Assembly: GCF_000482805.1 (NCBI RefSeq)
Contig: NZ_KI519502.1
Coordinates: 232,016-250,100 of the forward strand
Source of the DNA: Deinococcus murrayi DSM 11303
Lineage (GTDB): Bacteria; Deinococcota; Deinococci; Deinococcales; Deinococcaceae
Reading direction: 5' to 3'
DNA length: 18,085 nucleotides
Shown here one piece after another: positions 10,027 to 18,085 of this stretch. Under the pieces are notes generated by a model. It had not been told where the DNA came from. It saw only the letters and a program-made list of their open reading frames with translations, and searched no databases. The number at the start of each line of letters is the position of its first letter. The stretch's first letter is position 1. The position numbers were made by a program, and so were the translations under genes.

Positions 10027-11376
10027 GTGAAGACCGTCCCCGTCCTCTCGCTGGAGGAAGCCGCCCGCCTCGTGAAGCCAGGCCAGACCCTTCTCGTCGG
10101 GGGCTTCGGGATGACGGGCAACCCGGTTCACCTGATGCACGCCCTGGCGGAGACGGGCACGGGCGACCTCACCTACGTCGCCAACAACGTCTCTGAACCC
10201 GGCCTCAGCGGGGGGCGGCTGCTGCGCAATGGGCAAATCCGGAAGGCCATCGGGTCCTACTTCACCTCCAACCCCGAAGCGGTGCGGGCGTACCAGGCGG
10301 GCGAGCTGGAGGTTGAGCTGCTGCCCCAGGGCACCCTCGCCGAGGCGCTGCGGGCGGGCGGAGCCGGAATCGGCGGCTTCTACACGCCGACGGCGGCGGG
10401 GACCGTGCTCGCGCAGGGGGCGGAGGTCCGGGTCCTGAATGGCCGCGAGATGGTCTTCGTGCCCGCCCTGCGCGGTGACGTGGCCCTCCTGCGGGCGTGG
10501 CGGGCGGACCGGGCGGGGAACCTCCAGTACCGCCTCACCGAGGGGAACTTCAACCCCCTGATGGCGACCGCCGCCGACCTGGTGATTGCTGAGGTCGAGG
10601 AAATCGTCGAGGTTGGCGTCCTGCCGCCCGAACACGTGCATACGCCGGGGCTGTACGTGGATTACCTGGTTCAGGCCAGCCTGACTCCGGAGGACCTGGG
10701 CAGCAGCGCGGACGTGCGGGGCGGCGCGAAGAAGGTCGACGAGTTGCGGCTGCACATGGCCCGCCGCGCCCTCGCGGAGCTGCGTCCCGGCGACGTGGTG
10801 AACCTCGGCATCGGGATTCCCACGCTCGTCGCCGACCTCATCACCCCGGAGCACGGGGTCATCCTCCACACCGAAAACGGCATGCTGGGCGTCGGCCCAG
10901 CCCCCGAAGGCGGTGGCGCGATGGACTACCCGGTCAACGCGGGCAAGATTCCGGTGACGGCCCTCCCCGGCGCGAGCTACTTCGACTCGGCGGCCTCCTT
11001 CGGCATGATTCGGGGCGGCCACGTGGACGTGGCTGTGATGGGTGGCCTCCAGGTCGACGAGGCCGGAAACCTGGCGAACTGGGCCGTGCCCGGCAAGCCG
11101 CTGCTGGGGGTGGGCGGCGCGATGGACCTCGCGAGCGGTGCCCGCCGCCTCATCGTCACCATGACCCACACCGAGCCGGGGGGCGCACCCAAGCTGGTGC
11201 CCGAATGCACCCTGCCCCTCACGGCGCGGGGGCGGGTGGACATGGTGATTACCGACAAGGCGGTCTTCGAGTTCGTAGACGGTGCCCTCACCCTGACCGA
11301 GCTGATGCCGGGGGCCACCCTGGAGGAGGTCCGGGCGACGACGGCGGCGCGGTTTGCGGAGCGGCTGGGGGGCTGA
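10027..11376 (+). CDS. Single-chain 3-oxoacid CoA-transferase (fused A and B subunits)
   Basis: A 449-residue fusion of the two subunits that are separate proteins in most bacteria. The A half (about 1-220) has GGFGMTGNP (25-33), the CoA-loop motif, then [14 protein letters not shown] and GIGGFYTPT. The B half (about 238-449) has [10 protein letters not shown] (261-270), the catalytic Glu283 in HTENGMLG, which forms the glutamyl-CoA thioester, and [12 protein letters not shown]. The IGSY and QGTLAE parts resemble succinyl-CoA:3-ketoacid transferases. It would activate acetoacetate or 3-oxoadipate by CoA transfer from succinyl-CoA, feeding the thiolase encoded just upstream. The GTG start is chosen for GGTGA and because the upstream in-frame residues are low-complexity. 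It converges on the TetR gene with a 21-nt gap. Confidence 0.92.
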   Translation: MKTVPVLSLEEAARLVKPGQTLLVGGFGMTGNPVHLMHALAETGTGDLTYVANNVSEPGLSGGRLLRNGQIRKAIGSYFTSNPEAVRAYQAGELEVELLPQGTLAEALRAGGAGIGGFYTPTAAGTVLAQGAEVRVLNGREMVFVPALRGDVALLRAWRADRAGNLQYRLTEGNFNPLMATAADLVIAEVEEIVEVGVLPPEHVHTPGLYVDYLVQASLTPEDLGSSADVRGGAKKVDELRLHMARRALAELRPGDVVNLGIGIPTLVADLITPEHGVILHTENGMLGVGPAPEGGGAMDYPVNAGKIPVTALPGASYFDSAASFGMIRGGHVDVAVMGGLQVDEAGNLANWAVPGKPLLGVGGAMDLASGARRLIVTMTHTEPGGAPKLVPECTLPLTARGRVDMVITDKAVFEFVDGALTLTELMPGATLEEVRATTAARFAERLGG

Positions 11377-11397
11377 CCCTCATCCTCTGCGCCGAGC

Positions 11398-12090
11398 TTA
11401 CCGCTCCGGCTGCTGCGTCTCTGCCTCGCCCGCCCTGGGAGAAGTGGGGAGTGCGAACGCCTCGCCGACGCTGACGCCGGGCGCGAGCGCCCCATGCAGA
11501 ATCAGGCTGAAGCGGTCTTGCCAGTCGCGCAACACCTCGCGCTGGTCGCGGTGCCCGCCGTGCAGCAGTGCGATGAGGCAGGCGTCTACCAGGAGCGCCC
11601 CCGCCAGCCGGGTATCCACCCCGTCACGCAGCATGCCCCGGTCGCGCAGGGCAATCAGGACGGGTTCGACGAGCGCGACCAGCGTGACCGCCGTGCGCAG
11701 CGCGTCCCGGTCGGCCCCCCCTGCGCCGCTCGCGGGTTGCCGCGCCCCCAGCACCGCCTGTCCTACCGCGTAGGCGAGGTGGCGGTAGCGCACCCCCAGG
11801 TCTGCCATCCGCGCCGTGACCTGCGCCCACACCTGCTGCGGACTCGCTCCGGCCCGCAGCCGGGCGACGGCGTCGTCGCGGCTCGCCTGCACCGCCTTTT
11901 CGAAGTGGGCGAGCAGCATGTGCACCTTGGAGGGAAAGTAACGGTAGAGGTTGGTGCGGCTGACATACGCGGCGCGGGCGATGTCCTGAGCACTCACCGA
12001 TTCCAGCCCGCCCCGCGCAAACAGCTCAAAGGCCACCCGCGCGATGCGCTCGCGCCGGGCCTCATCCTGTTCGTGGCGGTCAACTTTCAT
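11398..12090 (-). CDS. TetR-family transcriptional regulator
   Basis: A 230-residue protein. The N-terminal helix-turn-helix is typical: [29 protein letters not shown] then [18 protein letters not shown] (about 13-60). The C-terminal all-helical ligand domain (60-230) is not assignable to a ligand. ATG at 12088-12090 is preceded by GGGAG at 12098-12102 with 7-nt spacing; an in-frame extension to 12249 is low-complexity and rejected. It converges on the thiolase/CoA-transferase operon and lies back to back with rel. It may control the neighbouring catabolic genes or itself; a repeat cluster 61-99 nt upstream of its start is a candidate operator. Confidence 0.9.
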   Translation of the reverse strand: MKVDRHEQDEARRERIARVAFELFARGGLESVSAQDIARAAYVSRTNLYRYFPSKVHMLLAHFEKAVQASRDDAVARLRAGASPQQVWAQVTARMADLGVRYRHLAYAVGQAVLGARQPASGAGGADRDALRTAVTLVALVEPVLIALRDRGMLRDGVDTRLAGALLVDACLIALLHGGHRDQREVLRDWQDRFSLILHGALAPGVSVGEAFALPTSPRAGEAETQQPER

Positions 12091-12150
12091 GGAGATTCTC
12101 CCACCGAGCGGCGCGAGTAACAGAGTGCGGGGGTGCCGTGGAACACAGAA

Positions 12151-12189
12151 CTTTCCGGTACCCTCCCGAAAAGGACCCTCCCGGAAAGG
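12151..12189. repeat. Tandem 15-bp repeat with inverted half-sites, candidate operator
   Basis: Two adjacent 15-bp copies, ACCCTCCCGAAAAGG (12160-12174) and ACCCTCCCGGAAAGG (12175-12189), differ at one base. CTTTCCGG (12151-12158) is the exact reverse complement of CCGGAAAG (12181-12188) and matches CCGAAAAG (12166-12173) with one mismatch. The arrangement suggests a multi-site operator between tetR and rel. Confidence 0.5.
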
Positions 12190-12257
12190 AAGAGGTGGAA
12201 CGGGACCCGGTTCACGCCCCCTAGGGTAGCGTGCTGGGCCTGACGGCAAGGTGGCCA

Positions 12258-12325
12258 GAAGGCATCTGAGCCTTCAGAAATCGGCAGGAATGGGGGGAGC
12301 AGAGGCCGGAGGGGGCGGGCCTCTG
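12258..12325. repeat. Two inverted repeats upstream of rel
   Basis: GAAGGC (12258-12263) with GCCTTC (12270-12275), and CAGAGGCC (12300-12307) with GGCCTCTG (12318-12325, loop 10). Neither is followed by a T run. They lie upstream of the inferred rel start site, so they would act as DNA sites rather than in the mRNA. Confidence 0.35.
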
Positions 12326-12360
12326 GGCGTGCGGTTCCCAACGGGCCGGGGCCGATGCAC

Positions 12361-12366
12361 TATCCT
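12361..12366 (+). promoter_or_regulatory. Leaderless -10 element of rel
   Basis: TATCCT ends 7 nt before the GTG at 12374. No Shine-Dalgarno sequence is present and no convincing -35 was found. Confidence 0.5.
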
Positions 12367-12373
12367 GCCGGGC

Positions 12374-14749
12374 GTGCAGGTTCCCCCCGACAACGGCACG
12401 AGCGACCGCCTCCCGGACGAACCGCGCCCGGTGCCGCCCGCCCTGACCCCCCCTGGCCCCGACGCGGACGACCACGGTATGGCCGAGCTGCGCTCTCTCA
12501 TCGCGGGGCGTCCTCCCGAAGACCGCGAGCGGGTGGAGCGGGCCTACGCTTTTGCGCGGGATGCCCACGCCGGGGTCCTGCGCAAGAGTGGTGAGCCGTA
12601 CATCACCCACCCGGTCGCGGTCGCCGTCATTCTGGCGCGGCTGGGCATGGACACCGAATCCATCATGGCCGGGCTGCTGCATGACACCGTCGAGGACGTG
12701 GACGGGGTGACCTTTGAAATCATCGAGCGCGAGTTCGGGGAGGGCGTGCGCCGCATTGTGGAGGGTGAAACCAAGGTTTCCAAGCTCTCCAAGCAGGGCA
12801 GCCAGCAGGCCGAAGTCCGCGATACGGGCCGTGATATTCAGGCCGAAAACCTGCGCCAGATGCTCGTCGCCATGACCGGGGACATCCGCATCATCGTCGT
12901 TAAGCTCGCCGACCGCCTGCACAACATGCGCACCCTCGGCGCGATGAAGCCCGAAAAGCAGGTCCGCATCGCCCGCGAGACGATGGAGATTTTCGCGCCC
13001 CTCGCGCACCGCCTCGGCATCGGGCAAATCAAGTGGGAACTCGAAGACCTCGCCTTTCAGTACCTCCAGCCGGACGCCTACGCCTACCTTCAAACCCGGC
13101 TGCGAACTCGGCAAGAAGAGCGCCAGCAGCTCATCGAGGAGGCGGTCTCGCAGCTTCGGGCGGCCCTCGAAGATGACCTCGAACTGCCCGACTGGGTGAG
13201 TCATATCGACATCGCGGGCCGCAGCAAGCACCTTTGGAGCATTCACAACAAGATGCAAAAGGAGGGCAAAAGCCTAGAGCAGATTTTTGACCTCCTCGCC
13301 ATCCGGGTCATTCTGACCCCCCGCGAGCTGCAAGTGCCCCCCGGCACCGATGAGGGGCGGCGCGAGCGGGCCGAAGAAACGCGGGAAAAGCGCATCTGTT
13401 ACCACACGGTGTCCATCGTGCATTCGATGTGGACGCCGCTGCCGGGCCGCTTCAAGGACTACATCGCAGTCCCGAAGCCCAACGGCTACCAGAGCCTGCA
13501 CACGACCGTCATCAGCCAAAGCGGGCAGCCCATCGAGGTGCAGATTCGCAGCTTGCGGATGCACGAGGTCGCCGAGTATGGGGTTGCCGCCCACTGGATG
13601 TACAAGCAGGGCAGCTCGCTCGCCCAGCGCGACCGCGAGAACTGGATTGCCCAACTGCGCGAGCTGCAAAACGAGATTAACGACGCGTCCGACTATATGG
13701 ACGCTGTCAAGACCGACATCCTCTCGCAGCGGGTGCGGGTCTTTACGCCCAAGGGGCTGGCCATCAGCCTTCCGGCGGGCAGCACCCCGGTGGACTTTGC
13801 CTACCACATCCACACCCGCATTGGCGAGACGACCGTGGGGGCGCGGGTGAACGGCTCCATCGTGCCCCTTTCGCACCGGCTGCAAAACGGCGACATGGTG
13901 GAAATCGTGACTGCCAAAAACAGCAAGCCAAACCAGGGCTGGCTGAACTTCGTGGTCACGCGCTCGGCCCGCGCCAAGATTCGCCATTACTTCCGGCAGC
14001 AGGAGCGTGATGAGGCTCTAGAGCGCGGCCACGACCTTCTTGAACGCTACTTACGCAAGCGTCACCTGCCCGTGCGCCAGCTGATGCGGACCAAGCTCCT
14101 GGAGGACGCCACGCAAAAGCTGCTTGGCACCCGCAACCCCGACGACCTCTACCTCGCCCTGCACGCGGGCAAGCTGACCCCCAGCGTGGTGGGGCGGCTG
14201 CTTTCGCCCAGCCTCGCCCAGGAACAGGCCAATGCTCAGGCCCGCCGCGCCGCGTCCGCGCCCCGGCCTCCCGCCCCCGGCGGCGTGTATGTCGAGGGCC
14301 TAAGCACCGTCACCAAGCTTGCCAACTGCTGCACGCCCATTCGGGGGGACCAGATTATGGGCTACCTGACGCGGGGGCGTGGGGTCAGCATCCACCGCCT
14401 CGACTGCCCCAACATGATTCGCCTCCTCAAGGATGAACCCGAACGCTGCGTCGCCGCCTCCTGGGATTCGGGTACGCCGGGCGGCACCATTGTGGACCTC
14501 GACGTGGTGGCCCCCGACCGCCAGGGCCTCCTCGCCGACGTGCTGGGCGTCCTCAGCGCCGAAAAACGCAGCCCGATGAAGATAGAAGCGGGCGTGGGCG
14601 CTGACGGCGTCGCGCACATCCTGCTGCGCCTGGCCGTGACCGGGCAGGCCGACCTAGAGGCCGTGCGCGGGGCGATTCGGCAGGTGCCGGGCATCACCAA
14701 CGTGGTGCGGCTGGGCAAAAACGGGGGGCGCGGGCGGGCGAGTGCCTGA
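12374..14749 (+). CDS. rel: Bifunctional (p)ppGpp synthetase/hydrolase Rel
   Basis: A 791-residue long RSH protein. The hydrolase HD domain is intact (H79 in ITHP, H103-D104 and E107-D108 in LLHDTVED, LADRLHNMRTL 178-188). The synthetase domain has FDLLAIRV with D306, NGYQSLHTTV with Y372 and H376, and E388-VQIRS. Then come the TGS domain (about 454-513, VRVFTPKG...), a helical region, the conserved-cysteine domain (NCCTPIRGD, C652-C653, HRLDC with H674 and C678) and a C-terminal ACT domain (about 705-780). It makes and degrades (p)ppGpp in response to stalled ribosomes. Both active sites look functional. GTG at 12374 is chosen because TATCCT lies 7 nt upstream; ATG at 12479 is the alternative. 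The first 35 residues are a proline-rich tail. An insert-like charged stretch (about 320-340) lies in the synthetase domain. Confidence 0.96.
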   Translation: MQVPPDNGTSDRLPDEPRPVPPALTPPGPDADDHGMAELRSLIAGRPPEDRERVERAYAFARDAHAGVLRKSGEPYITHPVAVAVILARLGMDTESIMAGLLHDTVEDVDGVTFEIIEREFGEGVRRIVEGETKVSKLSKQGSQQAEVRDTGRDIQAENLRQMLVAMTGDIRIIVVKLADRLHNMRTLGAMKPEKQVRIARETMEIFAPLAHRLGIGQIKWELEDLAFQYLQPDAYAYLQTRLRTRQEERQQLIEEAVSQLRAALEDDLELPDWVSHIDIAGRSKHLWSIHNKMQKEGKSLEQIFDLLAIRVILTPRELQVPPGTDEGRRERAEETREKRICYHTVSIVHSMWTPLPGRFKDYIAVPKPNGYQSLHTTVISQSGQPIEVQIRSLRMHEVAEYGVAAHWMYKQGSSLAQRDRENWIAQLRELQNEINDASDYMDAVKTDILSQRVRVFTPKGLAISLPAGSTPVDFAYHIHTRIGETTVGARVNGSIVPLSHRLQNGDMVEIVTAKNSKPNQGWLNFVVTRSARAKIRHYFRQQERDEALERGHDLLERYLRKRHLPVRQLMRTKLLEDATQKLLGTRNPDDLYLALHAGKLTPSVVGRLLSPSLAQEQANAQARRAASAPRPPAPGGVYVEGLSTVTKLANCCTPIRGDQIMGYLTRGRGVSIHRLDCPNMIRLLKDEPERCVAASWDSGTPGGTIVDLDVVAPDRQGLLADVLGVLSAEKRSPMKIEAGVGADGVAHILLRLAVTGQADLEAVRGAIRQVPGITNVVRLGKNGGRGRASA

Positions 14750-14793
14750 GGCCCCGCAAAAACCGGAAAACCAGGGCTTGCAAGAACATCGTT

Positions 14794-14822
14794 CACCCCG
14801 CTCCCACGGGGGGAGCAGGGTG
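14794..14822. repeat. Imperfect palindrome between rel and PAP2 gene
   Basis: CACCCCGCTCCC (14794-14805) pairs with GGGAGCAGGGTG (14811-14822) with one mismatch and a 5-nt loop. No T run follows on either strand. It could be a REP-like dispersed element or a factor-dependent stop signal between two convergent genes. Confidence 0.5.
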
Positions 14823-14842
14823 AGGGGGCAGGGGAGGGGTGG

Positions 14843-15643
14843 TCACACACCCCTTTGCTCCCGCCGCAGCCAGCGCCGCAGCAAGAGGGGCACGCCCTCT
14901 GCCGCCACCCAGACCAGCACCGCGTACCGCAGCGCCCGCACGAGCGGGAGGTCACCCAGCCCCGCCAGCCCCGCCGCCAGCCCGAAGTGCACCGCAAAGA
15001 CCAGCACAAGCCCCAGCCCGGCGACCATCGCTCGCCCGGTCCAGTCCCTCGGCGGTTGGTAGGTCGGGCGCACGAACCAGAAGCCTGCCGCGAGGCCCAG
15101 CGCGACCGCGTACTCGCGGGGGGTTCCGGCGGGCAACAAAAGCGTGACTGCCAGCAACAGCGCCGGAATCACCCAGCGGGCGGCCCCCGGCTGCGCGAAG
15201 TGCCCCTGCGCCGCGAGCCAGGCAAAGGCCGCCCCCAGCCCCAGCCCGACCAGGACGTCGCTGGGGTAGTGCACATTCAGGGCCAGCCGCGAGAGGGCAA
15301 TCAGCCCGACCAAGAGGGCGGCGGCCAACCACAGGCCGGGCCGCCCCACCTGCGCGGCGATGCCGCCCCACAGGGTCGCACTCATCTGGCTGTGGCCGCT
15401 GGGGAGGCCCGGCCCTTGCCCGGTCGCCTGCGCCGCCGCACTTGCCACCGCCGAGCCGTCCTGATAGGGACGCGGCAAGTCGAAGCCGAACTTCAGCGCC
15501 GTGTTCACCAGATAGGACAGCCCGAAAGCCACGCCCAGATTCCGCCCGCCCCAGGGGTTCACCAGCCAGGTGTACAGCGCGAGCACGACGATAAAGACCT
15601 CGTCACGGCCCAGGTTCGTGACGGCCAACCAGAAGGGTTCCAT
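14843..15643 (-). CDS. PAP2-family membrane phosphatase
   Basis: A 266-residue integral membrane protein with about seven hydrophobic segments. The three phosphatase motifs are complete: K51-x6-R58-P59 (KFGFDLPRP), P81-S82-G83-H84 (PSGHSQ) and S118-R119-x5-H125-x3-D129 ([12 protein letters not shown]). H125 should be the nucleophile and H84 the acid. Members dephosphorylate lipids such as phosphatidate or undecaprenyl pyrophosphate, or other phosphoesters, on the outer face of the membrane; the substrate is not evident. About 100 residues after the motifs form additional membrane segments. ATG at 15641-15643 has no Shine-Dalgarno sequence; CACAAT eight bases upstream is a poor -10 candidate. 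Convergent with rel and divergent from the ABC gene. Confidence 0.9.
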   Translation of the reverse strand: MEPFWLAVTNLGRDEVFIVVLALYTWLVNPWGGRNLGVAFGLSYLVNTALKFGFDLPRPYQDGSAVASAAAQATGQGPGLPSGHSQMSATLWGGIAAQVGRPGLWLAAALLVGLIALSRLALNVHYPSDVLVGLGLGAAFAWLAAQGHFAQPGAARWVIPALLLAVTLLLPAGTPREYAVALGLAAGFWFVRPTYQPPRDWTGRAMVAGLGLVLVFAVHFGLAAGLAGLGDLPLVRALRYAVLVWVAAEGVPLLLRRWLRREQRGV

Positions 15644-15695
15644 GCCCTACCATTGTGACGGGTTCCGCGTTTCGGGGCGGTGGGGTCGGGGCCGC

Positions 15696-15701
15696 TACAC
15701 T
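15696..15701 (+). promoter_or_regulatory. Leaderless -10 element of the ABC ATPase gene
   Basis: TACACT ends 6 nt before ATG at 15708. No Shine-Dalgarno sequence; the intervening bases are GGGGGT. It fixes the start over an in-frame upstream extension. Confidence 0.55.
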
Positions 15702-15707
15702 GGGGGT

Positions 15708-17315
<1,608 letters not shown>

Positions 17316-17330
17316 ATCCAGCGGGACGTG

Positions 17331-17366
17331 AAAAAGGGCCGCCTCCGGAGTGGGAGGCGGCCCTTT
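17331..17366. terminator. Bidirectional terminator between ABC gene and transposase
   Basis: AAAGGGCCGCCTCC (17333-17346) pairs perfectly with GGAGGCGGCCCTTT (17353-17366) around a 6-nt loop. Rightward it stops the ABC transcript, though only three T follow. Leftward the stem is followed by five T (17331-17335, minus strand), so it also stops transcription leaving the transposase gene. Confidence 0.85.
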
Positions 17367-17378
17367 CGGTAAGGGAAG

Positions 17379-17396
17379 AACTGACATCTTTCAGTT
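17379..17396. repeat. Inverted repeat near the end of the insertion sequence
   Basis: AACTGA (17379-17384) and TCAGTT (17391-17396) form a perfect 6-bp inverted repeat overlapping the transposase stop codon. The element's terminal repeat probably lies in or near this stretch, but the other end is outside the window, so the exact border cannot be set. Confidence 0.4.
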
Positions 17397-18085
17397 TACG
17401 CGGCATAGTGCTGGTTCTCGTCCCAGACGACTAAAATCTGCTCTCGCTCTCTTTCAAGCTCGAAAAGCGGCACCCAGCCGACGAATTTCTGGCGAACCTG
17501 ACGAGCGAGGGTGCCCCAGTCAGGCCAAGCGGACTCCGCTTGGCCTGATCCGAGCTGATCCAGATGTTCGAAGTGACAGAGCAAAAAACAGGCCAAGCTG
17601 AGACAGAGGTAGCGGAGAACCCCCAGCTTGGTCTTCTGGCCGAAGTTCCCAAAAGCGAAACGACTCTTCAAGGTCTTGAACAACGCCTCGATCTTCCACC
17701 GGCGTCGACCTGTTTGTTGTGCAGTCCTGGGTGTCCTCTGCCTGGAGGAGACGAGAAAGCGTTGTTCCTGCCGCTCTCCCTGTTTGGCGGGAAGCCAGAC
17801 CCAGTACAGCCACAGCGGCAGGTCCGACAGACCCCGGAGGAAGACGCAACGCTGCTGCGCCGTGATGTCTTTGAGACGCTGACCGTCCACGGTCAGCCGA
17901 TCCGCCCGCATCCCCACGGTAAAGTCCAGTCCCAACGCTCGAACCCCTGACATGAAGGCAGCGCTGCCAAACCCGGCGTCTGCGAGAAGATGGACTTGTT
18001 TGGCGCGTGAACGGATGGTTGGGGGAAGTTGCTGGACGAGCCGTAAGGCCAAGTCTGAGGGAGATGACGTGGCTTTCCCACGCCA
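17396..18085 (-). CDS. IS4-type DDE transposase, C-terminal part (cut by window edge)
   Basis: An open frame of 229 residues that continues past the right edge; reading starts inside the gene. Residues VHLLADAGFGSAAFM carry the second catalytic Asp of the DDE triad. RRRWKIEALFKTLKSRF carries the R-(3)-E-(6)-K part of the IS4 family signature (the usual Tyr before it is Gly here), with the catalytic Glu. The following hydrophobic helix (YLCLSLACFLLCHF) is also typical of the family. No frameshift is seen. The base composition is clearly lower in GC than the rest of the window, consistent with a mobile element. A TTG inside the frame at 18052 is not a real start, because the frame and the similarity continue upstream. 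Confidence 0.9.
   Translation of the reverse strand, partial: WRGKATSSPSDLALRLVQQLPPTIRSRAKQVHLLADAGFGSAAFMSGVRALGLDFTVGMRADRLTVDGQRLKDITAQQRCVFLRGLSDLPLWLYWVWLPAKQGERQEQRFLVSSRQRTPRTAQQTGRRRWKIEALFKTLKSRFAFGNFGQKTKLGVLRYLCLSLACFLLCHFEHLDQLGSGQAESAWPDWGTLARQVRQKFVGWVPLFELEREREQILVVWDENQHYAA

Larger units (their letters stand above)
17379..18085 (-). mobile_element. IS4-family insertion sequence (partial)
   Basis: The transposase plus the short inverted repeat beside its stop define one end of an insertion sequence that extends beyond the window. It lies about a dozen bases past the ABC-gene terminator. The left boundary is approximate and no target duplication can be checked. Confidence 0.7.

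Noticed and set aside
14794..14840. Rho-independent terminator of rel
   Set aside because: The stem is good but no T run follows on either strand.
17396..18052. Complete small transposase starting at TTG 18052
   Set aside because: The frame is open to the window edge, so this is a longer gene cut by the window.

Overview
The window comes from a GC-rich bacterium, and the best guess is the genus Deinococcus. The reasons are the very high GC in third codon positions, frequent GTG and TTG starts, and several genes whose -10 hexamer (TANNNT) lies only 6-7 nt before the start codon. That layout implies leaderless mRNAs, which are known to be common in Deinococcus. No 16S or marker-gene comparison was possible, so the genus is an inference.

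Layout: 1-264 is the leader-distal end of a type I-E-like CRISPR array, reading rightward and ending in a decayed repeat. Next, on the minus strand, come a nucleotidyltransferase-fold protein lacking the usual catalytic acidic pair (TTG start), a calcineurin-like phosphoesterase, a tRNA-Pro(CGG) gene with a clear promoter and terminator, and recX. rpsT (+) follows, with a structured leader and its own terminator. The next minus-strand block holds a small exported or anchored protein and a MocR-type regulator translationally coupled to an unknown 104-residue protein. A RelA/SpoT-domain (p)ppGpp synthetase with a long C-terminal extension (+) converges on pgi (-).

Region 8253-8612 carries no gene. 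A thiolase (closest to 3-oxoadipyl-CoA thiolase) and a single-chain succinyl-CoA:3-ketoacid CoA-transferase (+) form a two-gene catabolic unit that would convert a 3-keto acid to acyl-CoAs. A TetR regulator (-) converges on it. The bifunctional long Rel (+) comes next, then a PAP2 membrane phosphatase (-), then a nucleoside/simple-sugar type double ABC ATPase (+) closed by a strong terminator. A minus-strand IS4-type transposase runs off the right edge.

The genes are mostly housekeeping and I see no obvious new multi-gene system. The points that deserve a second look are two different (p)ppGpp synthetases within 7 kb, the degenerate nucleotidyltransferase next to the CRISPR terminus, the homopolymer inside the tRNA-Pro promoter spacer, the repeat cluster between tetR and rel, and the consistent leaderless promoter geometry.
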